A stretch of 64,000 nucleotides of DNA from Methylorubrum aminovorans (GTDB lineage Bacteria > Pseudomonadota > Alphaproteobacteria > Rhizobiales > Beijerinckiaceae), in NCBI RefSeq assembly GCF_022179725.1, contig NZ_BPRC01000003.1, positions 186,001 to 250,000 on the forward strand, written 5' to 3'. Below are positions 44,457 through 52,733 of the stretch, in pieces. The notes below the pieces were generated by a model. That model searched no databases, was not told where the DNA came from, and saw nothing but the letters and a program-made list of their open reading frames with translations. The position numbers were made by a program, and so were the translations under genes. How positions within the stretch are numbered: the stretch's first letter is position 1; each line of letters opens with the position of its first letter.

Positions 44457-45877
44457 GCCCGGCCGCATCACCGCCGGACGGGCTCCTCGCGCGTCTAGGG
44501 AAGATCTTCCGCACGACGGCGTTCAAGCTGTCGCTCGCCTACCTTGTGCTGTTCGCGGTGCTGGCCTCGCTCGGCCTCGGCTACGTCGCCTGGAACGCGC
44601 GCCGCGTGCTCGACGATCAGATCGTCTCGACCATCGATGCCGAGATCAACGGCCTGTCGGAGCAGTACACGGCGGGCGGTCTGCGCCGGCTCATCGCGGT
44701 GGTGGAACGGCGCGCCAAGGAACCCGGCGCCTCGCTCTATCTCGTCACCACGCCGGCCGGCGAGCACATCGTCGGCAATGTCAGCCGCGTCTCGCCCGAT
44801 ATCCTCGCCCGGCCGGGCCAGTACGAGGGCTACTACGGCCGCGGCTCAGAGGCGGACCAGGGCGAGCATCGCGCGATCATGCGCGTCTTCAACCTCGCCG
44901 GGGGCTTTCGCCTCCTCGTCGGCCGCGATACCGAGGAGCGCGACCGCCTGCGCGCGGCGATCGGCAACACCTTCGGCTCCTCGCTCGCGCTGGTGGTGGT
45001 GCTCGGTGTGCTCGGCGGCTGGTTCGTAGCCAGCCGCGTGCTGAAACGCGTGGACGACATGACCGAGACGACCCGCACGATCATGGCGGGCGATCTCGAC
45101 GGACGCCTACGGGTGGCCGGCACCGGGGACGAGCTGGACCGACTCGCGCAGAATCTCAACCTGATGCTGGAACGCATCGGCGAGCTGATGCGCGGCATGA
45201 AGGAGGTCTCCGACAATATCGCCCACGACCTCAAGACGCCGCTCACGCGCCTGCGCAACCGCGCCGACGAGGCCCTGCGCACGGCCGAGACGCCGCAGGC
45301 GCTGCGCGCGGCGATGGAAGGTGTGATCGAGGACAGCGACGGGCTGATCCGGGTGTTCAACGCGCTGCTAACCATCGCCCGCCTGGAGGCCGGCAACGCG
45401 CCCGAGAGCGTGCGCCGGTTCGACGCCGGGGAGGTGGCGCAAGAGGTGGCGGAACTCTACGAGCCTCTGGCTGAAGACAGGGGCCTGAGCCTGACCGTCC
45501 GCACGGAGCCCGACCTGATCCTCGACGGCAACCGCGAGCTGGTGGGCCAAGCCATCGCCAACCTCCTCGACAACGCCATCAAGTACGGCGCGCAGTCACC
45601 TGAGGCCGGGCCGCAGGCGATCTCGATGAGCGCTGTACGGGCCGACGGCGCCGTGCGGATCACCGTCGTGGATCGCGGCCCCGGCATTCCGGAAGAGGAG
45701 CGCGGACGGGTGCTCGACCGCTTCGTGCGGCTCGACGCGGCCCGTTCTCGCCCCGGCTTCGGCCTGGGGCTGAGCCTCGTCAACGCCGTCGCACGGCTTC
45801 ACGGCGGAAGCCTTGAGCTTGCCGACAATGCGCCGGGACTCGCCGTGACGCTGAGCCTGCCGGCGAGCACGACGTAG
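44453..45877 (+). CDS. Membrane sensor histidine kinase with HAMP domain
   Basis: 474 residues from GTG 44453, overlapping the regulator stop by 4 nt. Two membrane segments (LSLAYLVLFAVLASLGLGYVAW and GSSLALVVVLGVLGGWFVA) enclose a ~130-residue periplasmic sensor. Then HAMP, HisKA with phospho-His in NIAHDLKTPLTRLR, and HATPase_c with NLLDNAIKYG, VDRGPGIP and GFGLGLSL. All catalytic boxes are intact. It phosphorylates the preceding OmpR-type regulator. The signal is unknown. Confidence 0.94.
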   Translation: MSPAASPPDGLLARLGKIFRTTAFKLSLAYLVLFAVLASLGLGYVAWNARRVLDDQIVSTIDAEINGLSEQYTAGGLRRLIAVVERRAKEPGASLYLVTTPAGEHIVGNVSRVSPDILARPGQYEGYYGRGSEADQGEHRAIMRVFNLAGGFRLLVGRDTEERDRLRAAIGNTFGSSLALVVVLGVLGGWFVASRVLKRVDDMTETTRTIMAGDLDGRLRVAGTGDELDRLAQNLNLMLERIGELMRGMKEVSDNIAHDLKTPLTRLRNRADEALRTAETPQALRAAMEGVIEDSDGLIRVFNALLTIARLEAGNAPESVRRFDAGEVAQEVAELYEPLAEDRGLSLTVRTEPDLILDGNRELVGQAIANLLDNAIKYGAQSPEAGPQAISMSAVRADGAVRITVVDRGPGIPEEERGRVLDRFVRLDAARSRPGFGLGLSLVNAVARLHGGSLELADNAPGLAVTLSLPASTT

Positions 45878-45886
45878 CGGTTTCGG

Positions 45887-46102
45887 TCAGTTCAGGAAGT
45901 TGCGCACGCCATCGGGATCGGCGAGCGTCATTTGCGGACTGCCGGGCAGAGCGAACACCACCAGCAGGACCGCGAGCGTGACCGTGGTCAAACCCAGCAC
46001 CGCCCCGAGCCGCTGCGGATCGAATCGGCGGCTCGCGATCAGCGCGCAACCGAGCGTGAAGATCGCGGCCTCGGCGAAGGGAACCAGGGTGCTGCTGCTC
46101 AT
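45887..46102 (-). CDS. Small two-helix membrane protein (71 aa)
   Basis: ATG 46102. Two hydrophobic segments (TLVPFAEAAIFTLGCALIA and GAVLGLTTVTLAVLLVVFAL) with a short cytoplasmic RRFDPQRLG loop, and a polar tail. No family recognised. It lies convergent to the sensor kinase and divergent from glnE. Short, but the hydrophobic pattern and codon use support a real gene. The longer frame to 46183 adds a polar N-terminus. Confidence 0.5.
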   Translation of the reverse strand: MSSSTLVPFAEAAIFTLGCALIASRRFDPQRLGAVLGLTTVTLAVLLVVFALPGSPQMTLADPDGVRNFLN

Positions 46103-46515
46103 CGATCCACTTTCGTCCTTGGTGGCCGCATCGTCCGTTGGAGGAAGCTCGGCAGTCTGCCGCCTTCGCAGGCCGGGGTTCAACCGATAAGCGGCCGGAC
46201 CGCTCCACGGCTTCTCATGACGGCACGGTGGGCAGGTCTCGAAAATGGCTTGCCGGCGGCCCTGCGCCGGATCAGCCGTCGGAACAACCTGTTTTCATGC
46301 AGCCGCTGCCGGGTCTGATGCGCGTCGTGGCTCGCCGACGACTCGACAGCCCGCGAGGCTCGAGACTTTGGGGCCTGTCGCCGGCCGCCTCGCCCCCGAT
46401 GCTCCGATTGCCGTTTCCGGCGAAAGTCCCTTGGCAGGAACTGATTTGCGCGTTTGATGGGCAGAACCGGCGATCCCGTGACAACGCGAGCGCTTCGAAG
46501 CGAAGAAGGGACGGC
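46103..46515. promoter_or_regulatory. Upstream region of glnE
   Basis: About 410 nt between the divergent small membrane gene and glnE. The glnE frame is open through most of it, but this stretch is not like the family and the strong ribosome site (AAGGG) is at 46507-46511, so I treat it as noncoding. It should contain promoters for both genes; no clear boxes seen. Confidence 0.3.
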
Positions 46516-49479
46516 ATGGTCAGGCGAAACGACGGGCTGGCTGCCGGTGATGACGGCACGGCGCCTCTGATCGCGCGGCTGAAGCAGGCGCCGCCGCTGT
46601 CCGATGCCGAGGCGGCGCGGGCGCGGTTCGAGGAGATTGCCGACGCACTTCCCCCCGCCCTGCGGGAGGGGACGGCGCGGGACCTTCTCACGGCGCTCGC
46701 CGACCATTCGACCTTCCTCTGGTCCCTGGCCTCGCGCGATCCCGCGCGGCTCGTCCGCCTCTTCGATGAATCCCCGGAGGCTGCGGACGCCCGCATCATC
46801 ACCGGCCAGCGCGCCGCCGGACGGACGGGGGAGGGGGCGGCGCCCGATCTCGAAGCGGTCGGCAAGACCCTGCGCCGGAACCGCGCCGAGCACGCGCTCC
46901 TCGTGGCGCTCGCTGATATCGGCGGGGTCTGGCCGCTGGAGCGCGTGACCGCCGCGCTCTCCGATTTCGCCGACGCCTCGGTCTCGGCGGCCATCGATGC
47001 CATGCTGCTCCAGGCCGCCACCTCCGGCCGCTTCCTACCGAAGGACCGGCACGAGCCGCAGGCGGGTTCGGGGCTGGTCGTGCTGGGCCTCGGCAAGCTC
47101 GGCGGGCGCGAGCTGAACTATTCGAGCGACATCGACCTGATCGTCTTCTTCGATCCCGAGGCCGTGCCCCTGAAGGAGGGGCTGGAGCCGACGCCGTTCT
47201 TCACGAAGCTGGCGCAGGGCGCGGCCAAGCTGCTGCAGGAGCGCACGCGCGACGGTTATGTTCACCGGGTCGATTACCGCCTGCGCCCCGATCCCGGCTC
47301 GACGCCGACGGCGATGAGCCTCGCCTCGGCCTACGTCTATTACGAGACCACGGGGCAGAACTGGGAGCGGGCGGCCTTCATCAAGGCCCGCGCCATCGCC
47401 GGGGACATCCAAGCGGGCCAGGGCTTCCTGGCCGACCTCACGCCGTTCGTCTGGCGCAAGTATTTCGACTTCGCCGCGATCGCCGACGTGCACGCCATGA
47501 AGCGGCAGATCCACGCCGTGCGCGGGCACGAGGCGCTGGCGGTCGCCGGCCACGACATCAAGCTCGGCCGCGGCGGCATCCGCGAGATCGAGTTCTTCGT
47601 CCAAACCCAGCAACTCGTCTTCGGCGGCCGCCGCCCGATGCTGCGCGGGCGCTCGACCGTGCCGATGCTGGCCAGCCTGCACGAGGACGGCTGGATCTCG
47701 GCGCAGGCGCGGGACGAGCTGGCCGAGGCCTACGCCTTCCTGCGCACGATCGAGCACCGCCTTCAGATGGTGCGCGACGAGCAGACCCAGCGCCTGCCGA
47801 CCGACCGGGCCGAGCTTGAGAATTTTGCGCGTTTTGCCGGATATCCGGATCTCGCCGGCTTCGAGGCGGCCCTGCTCGCCCATGCCCGCCGGGTGCAGGC
47901 GCATTACGCTCTGCTGTTCGAGGCCGGGCCCGATCTCTCCTCGGAGGTGGGCGACCTCGTCTTCAGCGGATCCGCCGACGATCCGGCCACGCTGGCGACA
48001 CTGCGAAGCCTCGGCTTCCGCGATCCGGAGCGCGTGACCGACACCGTGCGCGGCTGGCATTTCGGCCGCCGCGCTGCGGTGCGCAGCCCCCGCGCCCGCG
48101 AGGTGCTGACGGAACTGGTCCCCGCCCTCATCAAGGCGCTCGCCGGCACGCCCGATCCGGACGCGGCTCTGGCCAATCTCGACCGTGCCTTCGGCCGCAT
48201 GCCGGCGGCGGTGGAGCTTCTGACCATCCTGCGCGAGCACGAGCGCCTGCGGCTGCTCTTCGCCGATTTGCTCGGCAGCGCCCCGCGGCTGGCGGCCACG
48301 GTCGCGTTCTCCCCGCACGTGCTCGACGCGGTGATCGACCCGGACTTCGTCGATCCGACCGTCGATGCGGCGGCGGTCGCCGCGCATTACCAGGCGCTGC
48401 TCGGCCGGCCCGACAGCCACGAGGTGTTCCTCGACCGCAGCCGCGACGCGGCGCGCCAGCTCCGCTTCCTCACCGGCGCCCGGATGCTCTCGGGCATCCT
48501 GACCCCGCAGGCGGCGGGCTGCGCCTTCTCGGCCATCGCGGATACCGCCGTCGCGACCGCCCTGGAGGCCGTCTCCGAAACCTTCTTCGCCGATCACGGG
48601 GAGATTCCGGGAGGTCGCATGGTCGTGCTCGGCTACGGCCGGCTCGGCTCGCGTCAGCTTACGGCTGAATCCGACCTCGACCTCGTCGTGCTGTACGATT
48701 TCGACCCGGAGAACCGGACCAGCACCGGCAAAAAGCCGCTCGACGCGGCGATGGCCTATAACCGCTTGACCCAGCGCCTCGTGGCCGCGCTCACTGCCCC
48801 GACCCGACGCGGCCTGCTCTACGAGGTGGACCTCCGTCTGCGCCCCGGCGGCGGCCAGGGCGCGACGGCGGCGCAGTTCCGCAGCTTCCGCGCCTACCAG
48901 CGCGAAGAGGCCGAGCTGTGGGAGCACATGGCGCTGACCCGCGCCCGCGTCATCGCGGGCGACGAGAGCCTCGCTGCCGACGCCCAATCCGTGATCCGCG
49001 AGGCGCTGATGCAGCCCCGCGATCCCGTCGCGGTGAACCGCTCGGTGCGGAACATGCGCGCCACGGTCGAGGATGAGAAGGGCGATCAGGGGCCTCTCGA
49101 CCTCAAGCTCAGCCTCGGCGGTCTGCTCGATCTCGATTTCCTGGCGCAGGCTCTCGTCCTTGGCCATGCCCACGCGCATCCCGAGCTGATCGGTCACGAT
49201 GCCCCGGACGTCATCGTGCGGGCGGCGCAAGCCGGTCTCATCGCCGCCGACGAGGCGGAACAGCTCGACGGCGCCTACCGGCTCCTCGACGACGTGCACC
49301 ACTGGCAGCGCCTAATGGTCGAGGGCGACCCGACCCAAGCCTCCGACGTGGCCCTCGCCCGTCTTGCCCGCGCCGCCAACCTGCCCGATGCGCGGGCGCT
49401 CACCGCCCGGCTCGACGAGGAGCGGCAGACGGTGCGGACGATCTTCGACCGCCATCTCGGCCAGCCGGATGCGGGGTGA
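46516..49479 (+). CDS. glnE: Bifunctional glutamine synthetase adenylyltransferase/deadenylase
   Basis: 987 residues from ATG 46516, with AAGGG 5 nt upstream; the frame is open to 46138 but this start fits the family. Two nucleotidyltransferase domains: the N-terminal deadenylase with GLGKLGGRELNYSSDIDL and the C-terminal adenylyltransferase with GYGRLGSRQLTAESDLDL, each followed by its R.DLRLRP block. The central regulatory region carries GGIREIEFFVQTQQL. It switches glutamine synthetase off by adenylylation and back on, under PII control. Functionally linked to glnD in this window. Confidence 0.95.
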   Translation: MVRRNDGLAAGDDGTAPLIARLKQAPPLSDAEAARARFEEIADALPPALREGTARDLLTALADHSTFLWSLASRDPARLVRLFDESPEAADARIITGQRAAGRTGEGAAPDLEAVGKTLRRNRAEHALLVALADIGGVWPLERVTAALSDFADASVSAAIDAMLLQAATSGRFLPKDRHEPQAGSGLVVLGLGKLGGRELNYSSDIDLIVFFDPEAVPLKEGLEPTPFFTKLAQGAAKLLQERTRDGYVHRVDYRLRPDPGSTPTAMSLASAYVYYETTGQNWERAAFIKARAIAGDIQAGQGFLADLTPFVWRKYFDFAAIADVHAMKRQIHAVRGHEALAVAGHDIKLGRGGIREIEFFVQTQQLVFGGRRPMLRGRSTVPMLASLHEDGWISAQARDELAEAYAFLRTIEHRLQMVRDEQTQRLPTDRAELENFARFAGYPDLAGFEAALLAHARRVQAHYALLFEAGPDLSSEVGDLVFSGSADDPATLATLRSLGFRDPERVTDTVRGWHFGRRAAVRSPRAREVLTELVPALIKALAGTPDPDAALANLDRAFGRMPAAVELLTILREHERLRLLFADLLGSAPRLAATVAFSPHVLDAVIDPDFVDPTVDAAAVAAHYQALLGRPDSHEVFLDRSRDAARQLRFLTGARMLSGILTPQAAGCAFSAIADTAVATALEAVSETFFADHGEIPGGRMVVLGYGRLGSRQLTAESDLDLVVLYDFDPENRTSTGKKPLDAAMAYNRLTQRLVAALTAPTRRGLLYEVDLRLRPGGGQGATAAQFRSFRAYQREEAELWEHMALTRARVIAGDESLAADAQSVIREALMQPRDPVAVNRSVRNMRATVEDEKGDQGPLDLKLSLGGLLDLDFLAQALVLGHAHAHPELIGHDAPDVIVRAAQAGLIAADEAEQLDGAYRLLDDVHHWQRLMVEGDPTQASDVALARLARAANLPDARALTARLDEERQTVRTIFDRHLGQPDAG

Positions 49480-49529
49480 GCCGATCCGCGCCTTGCGAGA
49501 TCGGTTCCCAGCCCCTTAATCTGAGGGGC

Positions 49530-50423
49530 ATGAGCGTCGTCGCGATCGATTTCGAGACCGCCAACGAGCGGCGTGACAGCGCCTGCGCGGTCGGGCTCGC
49601 CTGGATCGAGGGCGGCCGGGTGGTACGGCGGGAGACGCGGCTGATCCGCCCTCCGCAGATGCGGTTCTCCCCCGGCAATATCCGCGTCCACGGCATCCTG
49701 CCGGCGGATGTGCGCGATGCGCCGACATTCCCCGAAATCTTCGCCGAGTTCCTGCCCGATCTCTCGGGCCGGCTGATGCTGGCGCACAATGCCGGTTTCG
49801 ACATGGGCGTTCTCGCCGCCTCGCTCGCGGCCTGGGGCGAGACGGTGCCGGACATGGCCGGGCATTGCACCCTGCAGATCGCCCGGCGCATCTTCCCCGA
49901 TCCCGGCGGCCATGGGCTGGCCAAGGTGGCGGGGCGCCTCGGCATCCGCTTCGAGCATCACGATGCCGGCGAGGATGCCTATGCCTGCGCCGAGATCGCG
50001 CTGGCGGCCCTGCGCGAGACCGGTGCCTCAGACATCGCTGACCTTGCCCGCGGCCTCGGGCTGACGCCGATCCGGGCGGTGGCCGGGCCGCGGCGCGATT
50101 TCAGCCGCTCCACCTCCGCCCATGCCCTGCGGGCCTCCGGCATCGTCGATCTGCGGCCTAAAGGCGACCTGCGCTTCGCCATGCGCGGCAGCACCGGCAG
50201 CCGCTACGTGCTGGAGTTCGAGGAGCGGACGGACGGGCCCTATTTGCGCTGCTCCTGCCCGGCCGGCACGCATCGCCGCCGCTGCCGCCACGTCGATGCG
50301 CTGGTCGAGGGCGACGTCACCGATCTCACCTCGAACAATTTCGAGGATGTCGAGCGCCTGCGACAGTTGCTGGACGGCAAGAGCGTCGGACCGGTGCGGA
50401 CGAAGGGCGTGGCAGCCGCCTGA
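49530..50423 (+). CDS. DnaQ-like DEDDh 3'-5' exonuclease with a SWIM-type zinc motif
   Basis: 297 residues from ATG 49530, with GAGGGG upstream. Residues ~1-170 are a DEDDh exonuclease: AIDFETAN (Asp, Glu), IRVHGI, LAHNAGFDMGVL (Asp) and HHDAGEDAYACAEIAL (His, Asp). Residues ~225-250 contain CSCPAGTHRRRCRHVDAL, a C-x-C...C-x-H pattern as in SWIM zinc fingers, likely for nucleic-acid or protein binding. The DEDDh part resembles DNA polymerase III epsilon-type enzymes, but this is not core dnaQ because of the extra domain. Role probably in DNA repair or RNA/DNA trimming. It starts 50 nt after glnE. Confidence 0.85.
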   Translation: MSVVAIDFETANERRDSACAVGLAWIEGGRVVRRETRLIRPPQMRFSPGNIRVHGILPADVRDAPTFPEIFAEFLPDLSGRLMLAHNAGFDMGVLAASLAAWGETVPDMAGHCTLQIARRIFPDPGGHGLAKVAGRLGIRFEHHDAGEDAYACAEIALAALRETGASDIADLARGLGLTPIRAVAGPRRDFSRSTSAHALRASGIVDLRPKGDLRFAMRGSTGSRYVLEFEERTDGPYLRCSCPAGTHRRRCRHVDALVEGDVTDLTSNNFEDVERLRQLLDGKSVGPVRTKGVAAA

Positions 50424-50833
50424 CACGGTCTCCGGCTGATCACTTCGGTCCCGCCTCTCCGTCAGGCCGGGGCCGCGCACCGAAACTCGGGATCGCCCCG
50501 TAATGCGACGCTGGGCATGACGTCGAGGCCCGGCGTAAATTGCACGCCCTCGGCTCGCTCCGTCGGGTCCGCCGATCAGCCCTCGGATTAACGAAGAGAG
50601 GCGGGCAGAAACCATCGACCAGGCGACGCATCCGGTCCTGAAGCGGTACAACCTTTTTGTGTCGCGGACTTGTGACACCGATCATTGTGAGCGCGACGTG
50701 GGCGTGGAATGCATCGCCTGATGCGTCACGGCGGGTGCCGACGCAGTCGACTTGCTGTCGCGGTGCGCCGAATACGCTGACAATACGAACGCCCGACGCG
50801 CGCCCCGCGGCCTCCGTTGCAAGAGGTATCGCC
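50424..50833. promoter_or_regulatory. Intergenic region upstream of aqpZ
   Basis: About 410 nt with no gene I can support. It should contain the aqpZ promoter; I see no unambiguous -35/-10 pair, repeat or riboswitch-like fold. Confidence 0.3.
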
Positions 50834-51574
50834 ATGGATCACGATACGATGCGTCGGACGACCGCCGAATTCTTCGGCACCTTCTGGCTAACCTTCGGCG
50901 GGTGCGGCGCGGCCGTTCTCTCGGCGGCCTATCCCGAACTCGGGATCGGCTTCCTGGGCGTTGCCTTCGCCTTCGGCTTCACGGTGCTGACGATGGCCTA
51001 CGCTGTCGGCCATATCTCCGGTGGTCACTTCAACCCAGCCGTTACGATCGGACTCTGGGCGGCGCGCCGCTGCGCCAGCCGGCACGTCCTGCCTTACATC
51101 CTCGCCCAGGTGATCGGTGCCATGGTCGCGGCTTTCACCCTCTACACCATCGCCTCCGGAAAGGCGGGTTGGGTGCCGAACGGATTCGCCTCGAACGGTT
51201 ACGGTGCACTCAGTCCAGGCAAATACGGCCTTGCCGCCTGCCTGATCACCGAGATCCTGACGACGTTCATCTTCATCTTCATCATTGCCGGCACGACATC
51301 GAAGGGTGCCGCCGCGGGCTTTGCCGGCATTCCCATCGGCTTTGCCCTCGTGCTCATCCACCTGATCTCGATTCCGGTGACGAACACGTCGGTCAATCCG
51401 GCCCGGAGCACGGGTCCGGCCCTGTTCGCGGGCGCGGAGTACGTCGCGCAGCTCTGGATGTTCTGGTTGGCGCCGATTGCCGGAGCGATCGCCGCCGGGA
51501 TCGTGGCGCGATGGCTCTACGAACCGGCCGACATGGTGGACACGGCAATCGTCGAGCGAGGCGCCGAGATCTGA
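50834..51574 (+). CDS. aqpZ: Aquaporin Z-type water channel
   Basis: 246 residues from ATG 50834. Both hallmark boxes are present: HFNPAVT and SVNPARS, with the selectivity-filter Arg following the second. Six membrane helices in MIP order; [21 protein letters not shown] around the first half-helix. It conducts water across the inner membrane. Convergent with phoH; a strong hairpin lies between them. Confidence 0.95.
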   Translation: MDHDTMRRTTAEFFGTFWLTFGGCGAAVLSAAYPELGIGFLGVAFAFGFTVLTMAYAVGHISGGHFNPAVTIGLWAARRCASRHVLPYILAQVIGAMVAAFTLYTIASGKAGWVPNGFASNGYGALSPGKYGLAACLITEILTTFIFIFIIAGTTSKGAAAGFAGIPIGFALVLIHLISIPVTNTSVNPARSTGPALFAGAEYVAQLWMFWLAPIAGAIAAGIVARWLYEPADMVDTAIVERGAEI

Positions 51575-51588
51575 AGCCGATGCACAAG

Positions 51589-51620
51589 CGACGACGAGGT
51601 CTGTCGAGACCTCGTCGTCG
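51589..51620. terminator. Perfect 14-bp hairpin between convergent aqpZ and phoH
   Basis: CGACGACGAGGTCT (51589-51602) pairs fully with AGACCTCGTCGTCG (51607-51620) around a GTCG tetraloop. No U-run directly follows on either strand, but such a stem between convergent genes probably acts as a bidirectional terminator or RNA stability element. Confidence 0.65.
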
Positions 51621-51644
51621 GCGCCATGCGAGGCTTTTGCCCCT

Positions 51645-52361
51645 CTACAAACGCTCTTCCTCGAAAGCCCGCACCCATTCCGCGCAGATGCCGGAACGGA
51701 CGATGTCGTCGAGGGTAAACTCGACGATCGGGATCGCCATCATCCGGCTCTTCACGAGGTGGATCACGGTGCGAAGCCCGGACGTCTCGCGCAGATCGGT
51801 CTGCGAGACGTCGCCGTTGATAATGACCTGGCAATCGTCGCCGATGCGGGTCAGGAACATCTTGATTTCGGCCGTGGTGGTGTTCTGCGCCTCATCGAGG
51901 ATCACGAGGCAGTTCTTGAAGGTGCGCCCGCGCATCACCTCGAACGGCACCACCTCGATGTCGCCGGCCTTCACCGCGATATCGAAGGCGGCCGCGCCCA
52001 TCCGCTCCTTCATGGTCTCGGTCAGGGGGGCGACCCAGGGGGCGATCTTCTCTTCCAGCGTGCCGGGAAAGAAGCCGAGCGAACGGCCGGAGGGGACGTT
52101 GGGGCGGGTAATCACGACTTTTGCGATCCGGCGCTGCCGAAGCAGATCGGCAGCGCGGGTACCGGCGATGAAAGTCTTGCCCGTGCCGGCCGGGCCGAGA
52201 ACAATGACTTGTGAAGATGACGCGAGGGCGTCGAGATACTGACCTTGTTTATCCGTCAGGGGTTGGATCGGTGCGGGGTTACGTTCCTCGTCGAAGCGTG
52301 TCCGATGCATCCGGATCGGTCGGTCCTCAACCAGTTCAAGCCGTGCGCGTCGTCTCTTCAT
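51645..52361 (-). CDS. PhoH-family ATPase
   Basis: 238 residues. RecA-like ATPase: Walker A VLGPAGTGKTFIA, RPNVPSGRSLGFFPG, Walker B CLVILDEAQNTT and IINGDVSQTDL. No N-terminal PIN or KH domain, so it is the short PhoH form. Family members are associated with phosphate stress, RNA metabolism and ribosome maturation; which applies here is unknown. Cytoplasmic, monocistronic by layout. Confidence 0.9.
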   Translation of the reverse strand: MKRRRARLELVEDRPIRMHRTRFDEERNPAPIQPLTDKQGQYLDALASSSQVIVLGPAGTGKTFIAGTRAADLLRQRRIAKVVITRPNVPSGRSLGFFPGTLEEKIAPWVAPLTETMKERMGAAAFDIAVKAGDIEVVPFEVMRGRTFKNCLVILDEAQNTTTAEIKMFLTRIGDDCQVIINGDVSQTDLRETSGLRTVIHLVKSRMMAIPIVEFTLDDIVRSGICAEWVRAFEEERL

Positions 52362-52733
52362 GGATCAACACTCCACCTTGACTCGTGCGTGACTCTCGCG
52401 AACTCGACTTTCTCAACCAATCTCGACTATTCGCTTCCCTCTTCGATTCGGCGAAGACAATCACGATCTTCGTTCATCTTGACGCAAGAGCAAAGCCAAA
52501 CCCCATGAGTCGGTTCCACGGCGCGACGCGAAGGCTGTGGAACGCGGCTTTACGGCAACGCTTCGCTCGCCCTGCGAGGGTTGCAAGCGCGCGCGACGGG
52601 GGCGTGACGATTTTCAGAAGAAGCGATGACCCAGGCGCCTCTTGGCGCTGCCGGCGGATCCTGACAGGGTCCATCGCGGGCGTCGCCCTCCCGGGGCGGC
52701 GGCGCAGCCGGCGGAGGCCGCCGGCGGGACGCT
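52362..52733. promoter_or_regulatory. Intergenic region between phoH and the uvrD-like helicase
   Basis: About 370 nt. The first ~130 nt upstream of phoH is visibly AT-richer than its surroundings and probably carries the phoH promoter. The remainder is GC-rich with inverted C/G blocks near 52690-52735 at the helicase 3' end that may fold as a terminator, but I do not see a T-run. No gene. Confidence 0.35.
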
